NCBI GenBank assembly: GCA_020249465.1
Contig: JADCFP010000009.1
Location: 1-42,765, forward strand
Origin: Roseomonas sp.
GTDB taxonomy: Bacteria; Pseudomonadota; Alphaproteobacteria; Acetobacterales; Acetobacteraceae
DNA length: 42,765 nucleotides
Direction: 5' to 3'
A program made the translations under genes and the position numbers. The notes beneath the pieces are model-generated. The model was given only the letters and a program-made list of their open reading frames with translations, was not told where the DNA came from and made no database searches. This document shows, in pieces, positions 7,449 through 14,390 of the stretch; the stretch's first letter is position 1, and each line of letters begins with the position of its first letter.

Positions 7449-8174
7449 TCAGGCCGGCGGCGCCACGGACAGCCCGCGCACCTTATGTTCGGCAATAAAG
7501 CCTGCCACCAGGCCGGATGCCTTCGCCTTTTCGACAAAATCCGCGAGGAAGGCCGCGGCGGTGGTATTGCGCCGAGATGTGCCAATCGCCTGCTGCACGG
7601 CGGTGAATTTGCCATCCAGAATTCGCGCGCCGGGCATTTTTTCGATATCGGAGAGCAGCTTCGGGCGCAGTCCTGCCAGCACTTCAAGCTTCTCGGCCGC
7701 GAATTGTTCAAACGCGGCATCAAGTGTGGCGGAGCGGATCAGCTTCGCCTGATGAATATTACGCTCCAGCCAAAGATCATAAGCAGCGCGCGCGGTCACG
7801 GCGATGCGATTGCCGGGGCGATCCACGTCTTCCATCTTAGTGATGGGGGATCCCGGCGGGACCATATAGGTCGCCTCAATCTCGGCATAGGCGGCGGTGA
7901 AGGCGATTTTTTCCGCACGCTGCGGCTCCGCACCGATCAGGCCGATATCCCAGACATTGGTATCCACTGCATCGGCCAGATCACCGGGCCGCGCGAAGGG
8001 TACGTATTGCACGGGCACACCAAGCGTATCGGCAATGGCGCGCGCCATGCTCGGCGATACCCCGGCGGGGTCGCCATTTTCCGCGCGGCTCGTCACCAGC
8101 AGGAAATTCCCCATATTGATGCCGGCGCGCAAAACGCCCGTTGGCGCCAATTCCGCCTTAACTTGATCCATCAT
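7449..8174 (-). CDS. Family 3 solute-binding-like protein lacking a signal peptide
   Basis: A 241-residue protein with the full type 3 solute-binding fold: LRAGINMGNF at the start of lobe 1, VSPSMARAIADTLGVPVQYV, WDIGLIGAEPQRAEKIAFTAAYAEIEATYMV, a hinge into lobe 2 and a return to lobe 1 at the C-terminus. The protein begins only about 12 residues before the first strand and has no hydrophobic leader, twin-arginine or lipobox. Upstream DNA gives AAAGGAAAAAATC before ATG 8174, a sound ribosome site, so a missed leader is unlikely. No ABC permease or ATPase is nearby. It lies 27 bp downstream of the SDR gene and is probably co-transcribed. A cytoplasmic binding or sensing role is possible but unproven. 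Confidence 0.82.
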   Translation of the reverse strand: MMDQVKAELAPTGVLRAGINMGNFLLVTSRAENGDPAGVSPSMARAIADTLGVPVQYVPFARPGDLADAVDTNVWDIGLIGAEPQRAEKIAFTAAYAEIEATYMVPPGSPITKMEDVDRPGNRIAVTARAAYDLWLERNIHQAKLIRSATLDAAFEQFAAEKLEVLAGLRPKLLSDIEKMPGARILDGKFTAVQQAIGTSRRNTTAAAFLADFVEKAKASGLVAGFIAEHKVRGLSVAPPA

Positions 8175-8201
8175 GATTTTTTCCTTTTCACTCCTGAAAT
8201 A

Positions 8202-8969
8202 TCAGCCGCGCGCCGCGGTGGCCGCACCAGCGCGGCGATTGATATGCCCGCCACCGCCGCAATCAAGCACCGAACCGGTCATGAAGCGCGCGTCATCGGA
8301 ACAGAGAAACATCACGCCGGCCGCGAAATCCGCAGGCGTACCAAGCGCGCCGAGCAGCGAACGGCTGCGAATGGCTTCGGCATAGCCCGCCGGCATGGGG
8401 TTGCCCGCGCTGCCTTCGGCAAAGCCGGGGCGCGCGCTATTCACGCGCACGCCTGAAGGGCCGAGTTCAAGCGCAAAAGCCCGCGTCAGATATTCAAGGG
8501 CACATTTGGAAGCGCCGTAAGGCACGCCATTGCCGCGATGCACTTCTGCCGCCGCCGAGGTGACATTCACAATCGAACCCCGCCCTGCCGCGGCCATGGC
8601 GCGACCAATGCCCTGCATCAGGCGAAAAGGCGCGCGGGTATTGACGCTGATGATCTTGTCCCATTCCGCGCCCGTCACATCCATCAGCGGAATGAAGGGA
8701 TAGATGCCGGCATTGTTGATCAGCACCCGCGGCGCGCCCTTACCGGTTGCTGCCGCAATCAGCCCATCAATCGCGCCATCATCCGAGAGGTCAGCGGGGT
8801 GCAGCACAGCCCGGCCTGGGGGCAGCGCATTCGCAAGCGCAGCAAGCGCGGCGGCATCGCCATCGCTCAGCAGCAAATGGGCGCCTTCCCGCGCAAAGGC
8901 CTCGGCCAGCCCACGCCCGTAAACCCCGGCGGCGCCAGTGATGACAACCTGTTGACCCACAAAACGCAT
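8202..8969 (-). CDS. SDR-family NAD(P)-dependent oxidoreductase
   Basis: A 255-residue classical short-chain dehydrogenase from ATG 8969, with GGGAG upstream. TGAAGVYGRG (TGxxxGxG) binds the cofactor, NNAG follows at the usual place, and the catalytic set includes the Ser in NVTSAAAE and Y-G-A-S-K. D54 after strand 2 (LLLSDGD) favours NAD over NADP. It lies first in a minus-strand pair with the leaderless solute-binding protein and divergent from the dioxygenase operon, which suggests that it oxidises an alcohol intermediate of the same pathway; the substrate is unknown. Confidence 0.9.
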   Translation of the reverse strand: MRFVGQQVVITGAAGVYGRGLAEAFAREGAHLLLSDGDAAALAALANALPPGRAVLHPADLSDDGAIDGLIAAATGKGAPRVLINNAGIYPFIPLMDVTGAEWDKIISVNTRAPFRLMQGIGRAMAAAGRGSIVNVTSAAAEVHRGNGVPYGASKCALEYLTRAFALELGPSGVRVNSARPGFAEGSAGNPMPAGYAEAIRSRSLLGALGTPADFAAGVMFLCSDDARFMTGSVLDCGGGGHINRRAGAATAARG

Positions 8970-9154
8970 GGCGCTTGCTCCCTTCTCGGCGGGCAGGATG
9001 CGCCCTTGCGGGCGGATCGCCAAGCCTATGCCCTTGCCGATGGCGGCAAAGCGGTGCCAGCATCCCCACCAAGAGACAAAGCCGGGGGAAACGTGTCGCC
9101 GTTGCGCGCGCAGCCGCGCGGTGGGCGCTTCCCCGCATGCAGAAGGGGTATGCC

Positions 9155-10054
9155 ATGCTGACTGTTACCAATAATGGTTCTGTGCTGGGCGCGACGATCA
9201 CCGGCGTTGATCTATCCAAGCCGCTTTCCGATAAGGATTTCGCGGGCATTCTGCGTGCGCTGGGTGAAAGGGGCGTATTGCGCTTTCCGGGGCAATTGCT
9301 GGAACCGCCCGCCTTACGCGATTTCTCGCTCCGCTTCGGCAGCATTCAAACTTCCTTGACCGGCAAGTTTCAGGATCCAGAGGTGCCCGAAGTGGGTATT
9401 CTCTCCAACATCGTTGAAAACGGGCAGCCCATTGGCCTCGCGGATGCTGGGCAAGATTGGCACACGGATATGTCCTATCGCGACACGATGGGCTTCGTGA
9501 ATGTGCTGAACGCGCATAAGGTGCCGCATCGGGATGGCAAGCCGCTTGGCAATACGGTTTTTGCCAATATGCATCTGGCGTATGAAACGCTTGACCCTGC
9601 CTTGAAGGAAAAGCTCGCCAATGCGACGGCGACGCATGATTTCAACAAATTCTGGGACAATATGTGCAAGCGCCCAGGCAGTACGCGCCCGCCGCTGACG
9701 CCGGAACAACGCGCCAAGCGGCCGCCTTCCGTGCATCCGGTTTTCATGACGCACCCGATCACCGGGCGGAAGGTGCTGTATTGCAATCCGGGCTATGCCA
9801 TCCGTATCAATGAGCTTTCTGAGGCCGAAAGCGATGCGGTCTTGGAACAGCTTTTTGCGCATCAATTGGAAGCGCGTTTCCTGCACACCCATGCCTGGAC
9901 CGTGGGTGATGTGCTGATTTGGGATAATCTCGGTACACTGCACAATGCGTTGCCGGATTACGGACCGAATGAGCATCGCCTGATGAAGCGCTGCCAAGTG
10001 ATGGCTGACCGCGTATTCCAACCCGATTTCATCCAGCGCGCGCTGGCAGCCTAA
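9155..10054 (+). CDS. TauD/TfdA family Fe(II)/2-oxoglutarate dioxygenase
   Basis: A 299-residue enzyme of the taurine/2,4-D dioxygenase family starting at ATG 9155 with AAGGGG upstream. The facial triad is intact: H103 and D105 in DWHTDMSY and H263 in TLHNA. R275 in NEHRLMKR is the expected 2-oxoglutarate-binding arginine. These enzymes hydroxylate C-H bonds next to sulfonates, ethers or carboxylates and couple this to 2-oxoglutarate decarboxylation. It is the first of four closely spaced plus-strand genes (gaps 12-14 bp) with an FAH-type hydrolase, an LDH2-type dehydrogenase and a solute-binding protein. The substrate cannot be deduced; a sulfonate is not implied by sequence alone. Confidence 0.9.
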   Translation: MLTVTNNGSVLGATITGVDLSKPLSDKDFAGILRALGERGVLRFPGQLLEPPALRDFSLRFGSIQTSLTGKFQDPEVPEVGILSNIVENGQPIGLADAGQDWHTDMSYRDTMGFVNVLNAHKVPHRDGKPLGNTVFANMHLAYETLDPALKEKLANATATHDFNKFWDNMCKRPGSTRPPLTPEQRAKRPPSVHPVFMTHPITGRKVLYCNPGYAIRINELSEAESDAVLEQLFAHQLEARFLHTHAWTVGDVLIWDNLGTLHNALPDYGPNEHRLMKRCQVMADRVFQPDFIQRALAA

Positions 10055-10066
10055 GGACACCTGATC

Positions 10067-10852
10067 ATGCGCTGGATTCGCTTCACCGCCGAAGACCGCA
10101 CGCGTTACGGCATTCTGGAAGGCGATCGCATTCTGGAAGTCTCTGGCAGCCCTTTCGATGGCTATGAGAAAACCAGCCGCAAGCATGATCTTGCCGCGGT
10201 GAAGATCGAAGTGCCGGTGATCCCGCGCACCTTCTACTGCGCCGGCCTGAATTATGTGGAACATGTGAAGGAAGGTGCCGCCAAACGGGGTGAGGTGCCG
10301 AATATCCCGAGCAAGCCAGATATGGGCTACCGCGCCAGCAATGCGCTGATCGCGCATGGGGAGACCGTGATCATCCCCGCCGATGCGACCGAGAAGGTCC
10401 ATTATGAGGGCGAAGTTGTCGCCGTAATCGGCAAGAAAGCCAAGAACCTGTCAGAGGCCGAGGCGCTGAGCTGCGTCATGGGCTGGACCATTGGCAATGA
10501 TGTCAGCGAACGCACCTGGCAGAAAAGCGATCGCACCTTTTGGCGTTCCAAGAATACCGACACTTTCAAGCCCATGGGCCCATGGATTGAAACTGATTTC
10601 GATATGGAAGCGGCGCGCACCAATGTGCGGTTGAATGGCGAACTGACCACGACTTTCGAGACTGGCCATATGCTGTTTTCAACCGCGGTCTTTATCGCGG
10701 CGATGACGCGGTATCTGACGCTTTATCCCGGTGATGTGATCTGGATGGGCACGGATGGTGTCTCACCGGATGTGAAATCCGGTGATGTGGTAGATATTGA
10801 AATCACCGGCATTGGCCATTTGACCAATCCTTTTTTGCGCGCCAGCGCCTGA
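10067..10852 (+). CDS. Fumarylacetoacetate hydrolase family protein
   Basis: A 261-residue protein with an N-terminal lid domain and the FAH catalytic domain. The metal site is seen as E114 and E116 in HYEGEVVAVIG and D145 in GNDVSER. The motif YCAGLNYVEHVKE marks the start of the catalytic domain. Members cleave or isomerise beta-diketo acids and acylpyruvates, or act on 2-hydroxyhepta-2,4-diene-1,7-dioate and ureidoglycolate. It lies 12 bp after the dioxygenase gene and 14 bp before the LDH2-type gene, so it probably acts in the same route. It is complete, with nothing odd in composition. Confidence 0.92.
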   Translation: MRWIRFTAEDRTRYGILEGDRILEVSGSPFDGYEKTSRKHDLAAVKIEVPVIPRTFYCAGLNYVEHVKEGAAKRGEVPNIPSKPDMGYRASNALIAHGETVIIPADATEKVHYEGEVVAVIGKKAKNLSEAEALSCVMGWTIGNDVSERTWQKSDRTFWRSKNTDTFKPMGPWIETDFDMEAARTNVRLNGELTTTFETGHMLFSTAVFIAAMTRYLTLYPGDVIWMGTDGVSPDVKSGDVVDIEITGIGHLTNPFLRASA

Positions 10853-10866
10853 ATAGGGGCAGCACC

Positions 10867-11949
10867 ATGAATGTCACCGCCGAGAAGGTTCGCGCGCAGA
10901 TTGAAGCCATTCTGCTGTCCTGGGGGATGGAACCAGACCTGGCCGCCACCACCACTGAAGCCATGACGGAAACCGATCTGCTCGGCGTGGATAGTCACGG
11001 CATTTCCATGCTGATGACCTATGAAAAGCGCTTGCAGGAAGGCAAATTGAAGATCAATGCGCGGCCCAAAATCGAACGCCGCACCGCCTGCACTGCGCTG
11101 ATTGATGCCGGTGCGGGGCTTGGGCATCCGGTTTCCAGCTATGGCATGAACCTGGCTGTGGATATGGCGAAGGAAGCCGGCATTGGCGTGGTGGGCGTGC
11201 GTAATTCACATCACTTCGGCGCCGCCGGTGTTTATGCGCGCATCGCAGCGCGACGTGGCGCGATTGGGATGGTAACGAGTGCGACGCGCGGCGTGACCAT
11301 GGTGCCGACACGCGGCGCCAAGCCTGTGCTTGGCACCAACCCCATCGCCTTTGCCGCACCAGCCGGGCGGAACCTGCCCTTTGTTTTGGATATGGCGACC
11401 ACCACCACAGCAGCGGGCAAGGTGAAGGTCTATGATTTGAATGAACGCCCCATGCCGGCCGGTTGGGTGGTGGATGGTGCGGGCAAGCCCGTCACCGATG
11501 CCAAGCGCGGCATGAAGATTTTGCATGAGGAACCATTGGGCGGATTGTCGCCACTCGGTGGATCACCCGAAATGGCCAGCCATAAGGGCTATGGCCTGGC
11601 GATGATGGTGCATATTCTAGGCGGCACTTTGGTGGGGTCTTCCTTCTCTCCCATTCGCAACCGTACGCAAAAGCCAACTAATCCCGATGATATCGGGCAT
11701 TTCTTCATGGCGATTGATCCTGGCGCCTTTCGTGCGCCGGGTGAATTTGAAGCCGATCTGGATGCGGTGATTGATGAATTGCACGCGACCCCGGCGGCTG
11801 ATCCGGCAAAGCCCGTGCTGGTCGCGGGCGATCCGGAAGAGGCCGAACGTCAGCGCCGCCTGAAAAACGGCATTCCTGTGCCGCTCGCTTTGGACAAGCA
11901 TATTCGCGCCATCTGCGCCCGCTCCGGCGCGGCCTATTTGCTCAGCTGA
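10867..11949 (+). CDS. LDH2/MDH2 family (malate/L-lactate dehydrogenase-type) oxidoreductase
   Basis: A 360-residue protein of the non-Rossmann NAD(P)-dependent 2-hydroxyacid dehydrogenase family that includes AllD, ComC and delta1-piperideine-2-carboxylate reductases. Key stretches are VDSHGISML with the catalytic histidine (H44), RNSHHFGAAG, and LGTNPIAFAAP followed by FVLDMATTTTAAGK for cofactor binding. It reversibly oxidises a 2-hydroxy acid to a 2-oxo acid, or reduces a cyclic imine. Position within the dioxygenase-FAH-SBP operon suggests that it handles a hydroxy acid released or taken up by this pathway. Complete and ordinary in length. Confidence 0.92.
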   Translation: MNVTAEKVRAQIEAILLSWGMEPDLAATTTEAMTETDLLGVDSHGISMLMTYEKRLQEGKLKINARPKIERRTACTALIDAGAGLGHPVSSYGMNLAVDMAKEAGIGVVGVRNSHHFGAAGVYARIAARRGAIGMVTSATRGVTMVPTRGAKPVLGTNPIAFAAPAGRNLPFVLDMATTTTAAGKVKVYDLNERPMPAGWVVDGAGKPVTDAKRGMKILHEEPLGGLSPLGGSPEMASHKGYGLAMMVHILGGTLVGSSFSPIRNRTQKPTNPDDIGHFFMAIDPGAFRAPGEFEADLDAVIDELHATPAADPAKPVLVAGDPEEAERQRRLKNGIPVPLALDKHIRAICARSGAAYLLS

Positions 11950-11962
11950 AGGAAGCGTCACC

Positions 11963-13519
11963 ATGAAGCGCCTGCTGCTTGCTGCCCTTGTTGCTGCTTT
12001 TCCTGTCCATGCGCAAAATCTGCGCATGGGGGTGGGCGCGCAGATCACCTCGGCCGATCCGCATTTCCATAATATCTCGCCCAATAACGCCTATGCCTCC
12101 ATGGTATTCGATAATCTGTTGGAAACTGATTCCAGGGCGCGGCTTACCAGTTCCTTGGCAGAAAGCTGGAAGCCTGTGGGGGAGGATGCCTGGGAATTCA
12201 CCCTCCGACGTGGCGTGCGCTTCCATAATGGATCGGATTTCACCGCCGAGGACGTCGCCTTCACGCTGGAACGCATTCCGCTGGTGGCGAATAGCCCGGG
12301 TTCCTTCCGCACCTATACGCAAGCGATTACGGGCGTGGAGATCATCGATTCCCACACGCTGCGCTTCCGCACCAATGGCCCTGCACCGCTATTGCCAACC
12401 GATCTGGCGCAAGTCCCCATACTGGACCGTGAAACCCATCAAGGTGTGACGACCGAGGATTTCAATGCGCGCCGCGCCGCGATTGGCACCGGGCCGTATC
12501 GCATGATGGCATATCGGTCTGGTGATCGGATTGAATTGCAGCGCTTTGATGGGCATTGGCGCGGCCGTCCTGCCTGGCAGAGCGTAGATTACCGCATGAT
12601 CACCAATGATGCCGGCCGCACCGCAGCGCTGCTGGCGGGTGATATAGATATCATTGACCAGGTACCGACATCGGATATCGAACGCCTCCGGCGCGATCAG
12701 CGCATTGCCATCAGTGAAATAGACAGCATGCGCTTCATCTATTTCGCGCTGGATCACATGCGTGATGGGCCAACGCCCTTCATCACGGATCATGACGGCA
12801 AGCCTTTCGCGCGCAATCCGCTCAAGGATGTGCGGGTGCGCCAAGCGCTTTCGCTCGCCATCGATCGCCCGGCGATTGTGGCGCGTGTGATGGAAGGGGC
12901 AGCGAGCGCGACGCGGCAGGTGATGCCCGAAGGCGCTTTTGGCTATGTGCCGGAACTCGCGGTGTCACGCGCTGATCCCGACCAAGCCAAGAAATTGCTG
13001 GCGGAGGCAGGCTATCCCAATGGCTTCCGCCTGACGCTGCATGGGCCGAATGACCGTTACCCAAATGATGCGCGCATCGCACAGGCGGTTGGGCAGATGT
13101 GGACGCGGATTGGCATTCGCACTCAGGTGGATGTGGCGCCCTATGCCAGCTTTATCGCGCGCGCCTCACGCCAGGAATTTTCGGTGTTTCTGGTGTCCTG
13201 GGGTAGCTCAACGGGTGAGCCCATGGCGGGGCTGCGCTCCATTGCCGCAACTTATGACCGCGTGCGCGGCACTGGTTCGGTCAATCGTGGGCGCTATTCC
13301 AATCCGGAATTCGATACGGTGCTAGCAACAGCCGCACGAGAATTGGACCCGGCCAGACGGGAGGTGCTGCTGCGTCAGGCAACGCGCGTTGTGGTGGAAG
13401 ATGCCGGCATCATCTCCACCCATTTGCAGAAGAATATCTGGGCGATGCGGCGCGGCTTCGCCCATGAAGCCCGCGTGGATGAAAGAACCCGCGCGCAGGA
13501 TGTGACCCCTGCGCGCTGA
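11963..13519 (+). CDS. ABC transporter solute-binding protein, family 5 (peptide/opine/nickel type)
   Basis: A 518-residue periplasmic protein with a Sec signal peptide (KRLLLAALVAAFPVHAQ, cleavage after HAQ or HA). The family 5 signature is visible: SLAESWKPVG...WEFTLRRGVRFHNGSDFTAEDV near the N-terminus and later DVRVRQALSLAIDR, then KKLLAEAGYPNGF. It binds oligopeptides or other larger solutes outside the inner membrane. It is the last gene of the four-gene operon and is not followed by permease or ATPase genes, so it must use a transporter encoded elsewhere. It ends 5 bp before the stop of the convergent methyltransferase gene. Confidence 0.93.
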   Translation: MKRLLLAALVAAFPVHAQNLRMGVGAQITSADPHFHNISPNNAYASMVFDNLLETDSRARLTSSLAESWKPVGEDAWEFTLRRGVRFHNGSDFTAEDVAFTLERIPLVANSPGSFRTYTQAITGVEIIDSHTLRFRTNGPAPLLPTDLAQVPILDRETHQGVTTEDFNARRAAIGTGPYRMMAYRSGDRIELQRFDGHWRGRPAWQSVDYRMITNDAGRTAALLAGDIDIIDQVPTSDIERLRRDQRIAISEIDSMRFIYFALDHMRDGPTPFITDHDGKPFARNPLKDVRVRQALSLAIDRPAIVARVMEGAASATRQVMPEGAFGYVPELAVSRADPDQAKKLLAEAGYPNGFRLTLHGPNDRYPNDARIAQAVGQMWTRIGIRTQVDVAPYASFIARASRQEFSVFLVSWGSSTGEPMAGLRSIAATYDRVRGTGSVNRGRYSNPEFDTVLATAARELDPARREVLLRQATRVVVEDAGIISTHLQKNIWAMRRGFAHEARVDERTRAQDVTPAR

Positions 13520-13524
13520 ACATC

Positions 13525-14388
13525 TTACTGCGGCGTAGAACCAGCGGGTGCCGGCGTCTTCATCATGGTCCCGGTCATCGGGATGAAGTAGACGCCCACA
13601 TCCTTGCGACTGCGCACGCGGCCCTCCTCATCCTTGGTGTAGATGTAAAGGAACTGCCCACGACGGAAGGGCTGGCCGATGGGAATGACCAACCGCCCGC
13701 CTGGCTTCAATTGCTGCAGCAGCGCCGGCGGCACATATTGCGCGGCGCAGGTGACGATGATGGTGTCAAAGCCGCCGGTCACTTCGGGCCAGCCAAAGAA
13801 GCCATCACCCACGCGGGTTTCAAGATTATTGAACCTGATCGGCGCAAAAATACGCTGCACACCTCTGCCCAAAGGTTCGATAATTTCAATGGAATATTGC
13901 TTGGCCACAATGCGCGACAGCAGCGCCGCCTGAAAGCCCGATCCGGTACCAATTTCCAGCACCACGTGATCAGGCTTTGGCTGACACGCCTGCGTCATGT
14001 AAGCCTGGCCCAGATAGTCAGACAGCGCCGAGCCAAAGCCAATTGCCCAGGGCTTGGCTTCCGTTTCATAGGCGTTGGAAGCGCCATTCTGACGTGCTTC
14101 GTAATTGTAATGGAAATATTCGCGCGGCACCTCACCAAAGGCGCGCACCACGGCGGGGTCAGCTTCGCCAAAGCGCGATTTCAGATAGGCTTCGATCCGC
14201 GCGAGTGCTGGCTGCCGGCGCGCCTGAATGGCGGCGAAAGCGCCTTCTGAAATCTCGGTCGGGCGGCCGGAAGCCGCCATGGCTTCAAGATAGGCCGCGC
14301 GATTCCAGGCGGGCGTTTGCGCCTTGATCGCGGGGGCAAAAAGCAAACCAGCGCCCGTCAGGGTCAGAGCACGGCGGGATAGAAGCAT
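13525..14388 (-). CDS. Exported protein-L-isoaspartate O-methyltransferase (PCMT)-like protein
   Basis: A 287-residue protein. ATG 14388 has AAGGA 7 nt upstream; an ATG 14394 shares ATGA with the upstream stop and would add two residues. The N-terminus LLSRRALTLTGAGLLFAPAIKAQ is a signal peptide with a Tat-like SRRALTL motif, so export is expected. The mature part carries the PCMT marks VPREYFHYNY and the SAM-binding VLEIGTGSGFQAALLS, then RVGDGFFGW and FDTIIVTCAAQYVP. Cytoplasmic PCMT repairs isoaspartate in damaged proteins; an exported form raises the question of where SAM would come from. It is coupled to the membrane spermidine-synthase-like gene. Confidence 0.87.
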   Translation of the reverse strand: MLLSRRALTLTGAGLLFAPAIKAQTPAWNRAAYLEAMAASGRPTEISEGAFAAIQARRQPALARIEAYLKSRFGEADPAVVRAFGEVPREYFHYNYEARQNGASNAYETEAKPWAIGFGSALSDYLGQAYMTQACQPKPDHVVLEIGTGSGFQAALLSRIVAKQYSIEIIEPLGRGVQRIFAPIRFNNLETRVGDGFFGWPEVTGGFDTIIVTCAAQYVPPALLQQLKPGGRLVIPIGQPFRRGQFLYIYTKDEEGRVRSRKDVGVYFIPMTGTMMKTPAPAGSTPQ

Positions 14389-14390
14389 CG

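Noticed and set aside
7485-8456. Plus-strand open frame of over 320 codons opposite the solute-binding protein and SDR genes
   Set aside because: It crosses two real minus-strand genes and their gap, with His/Arg-rich unstructured sequence typical of a shadow frame.
9314-10402. Long open frame on the minus strand opposite the dioxygenase gene
   Set aside because: It is antisense to a gene with intact catalytic motifs, has no recognisable domain, and long antisense frames are expected from GC-biased codon use.
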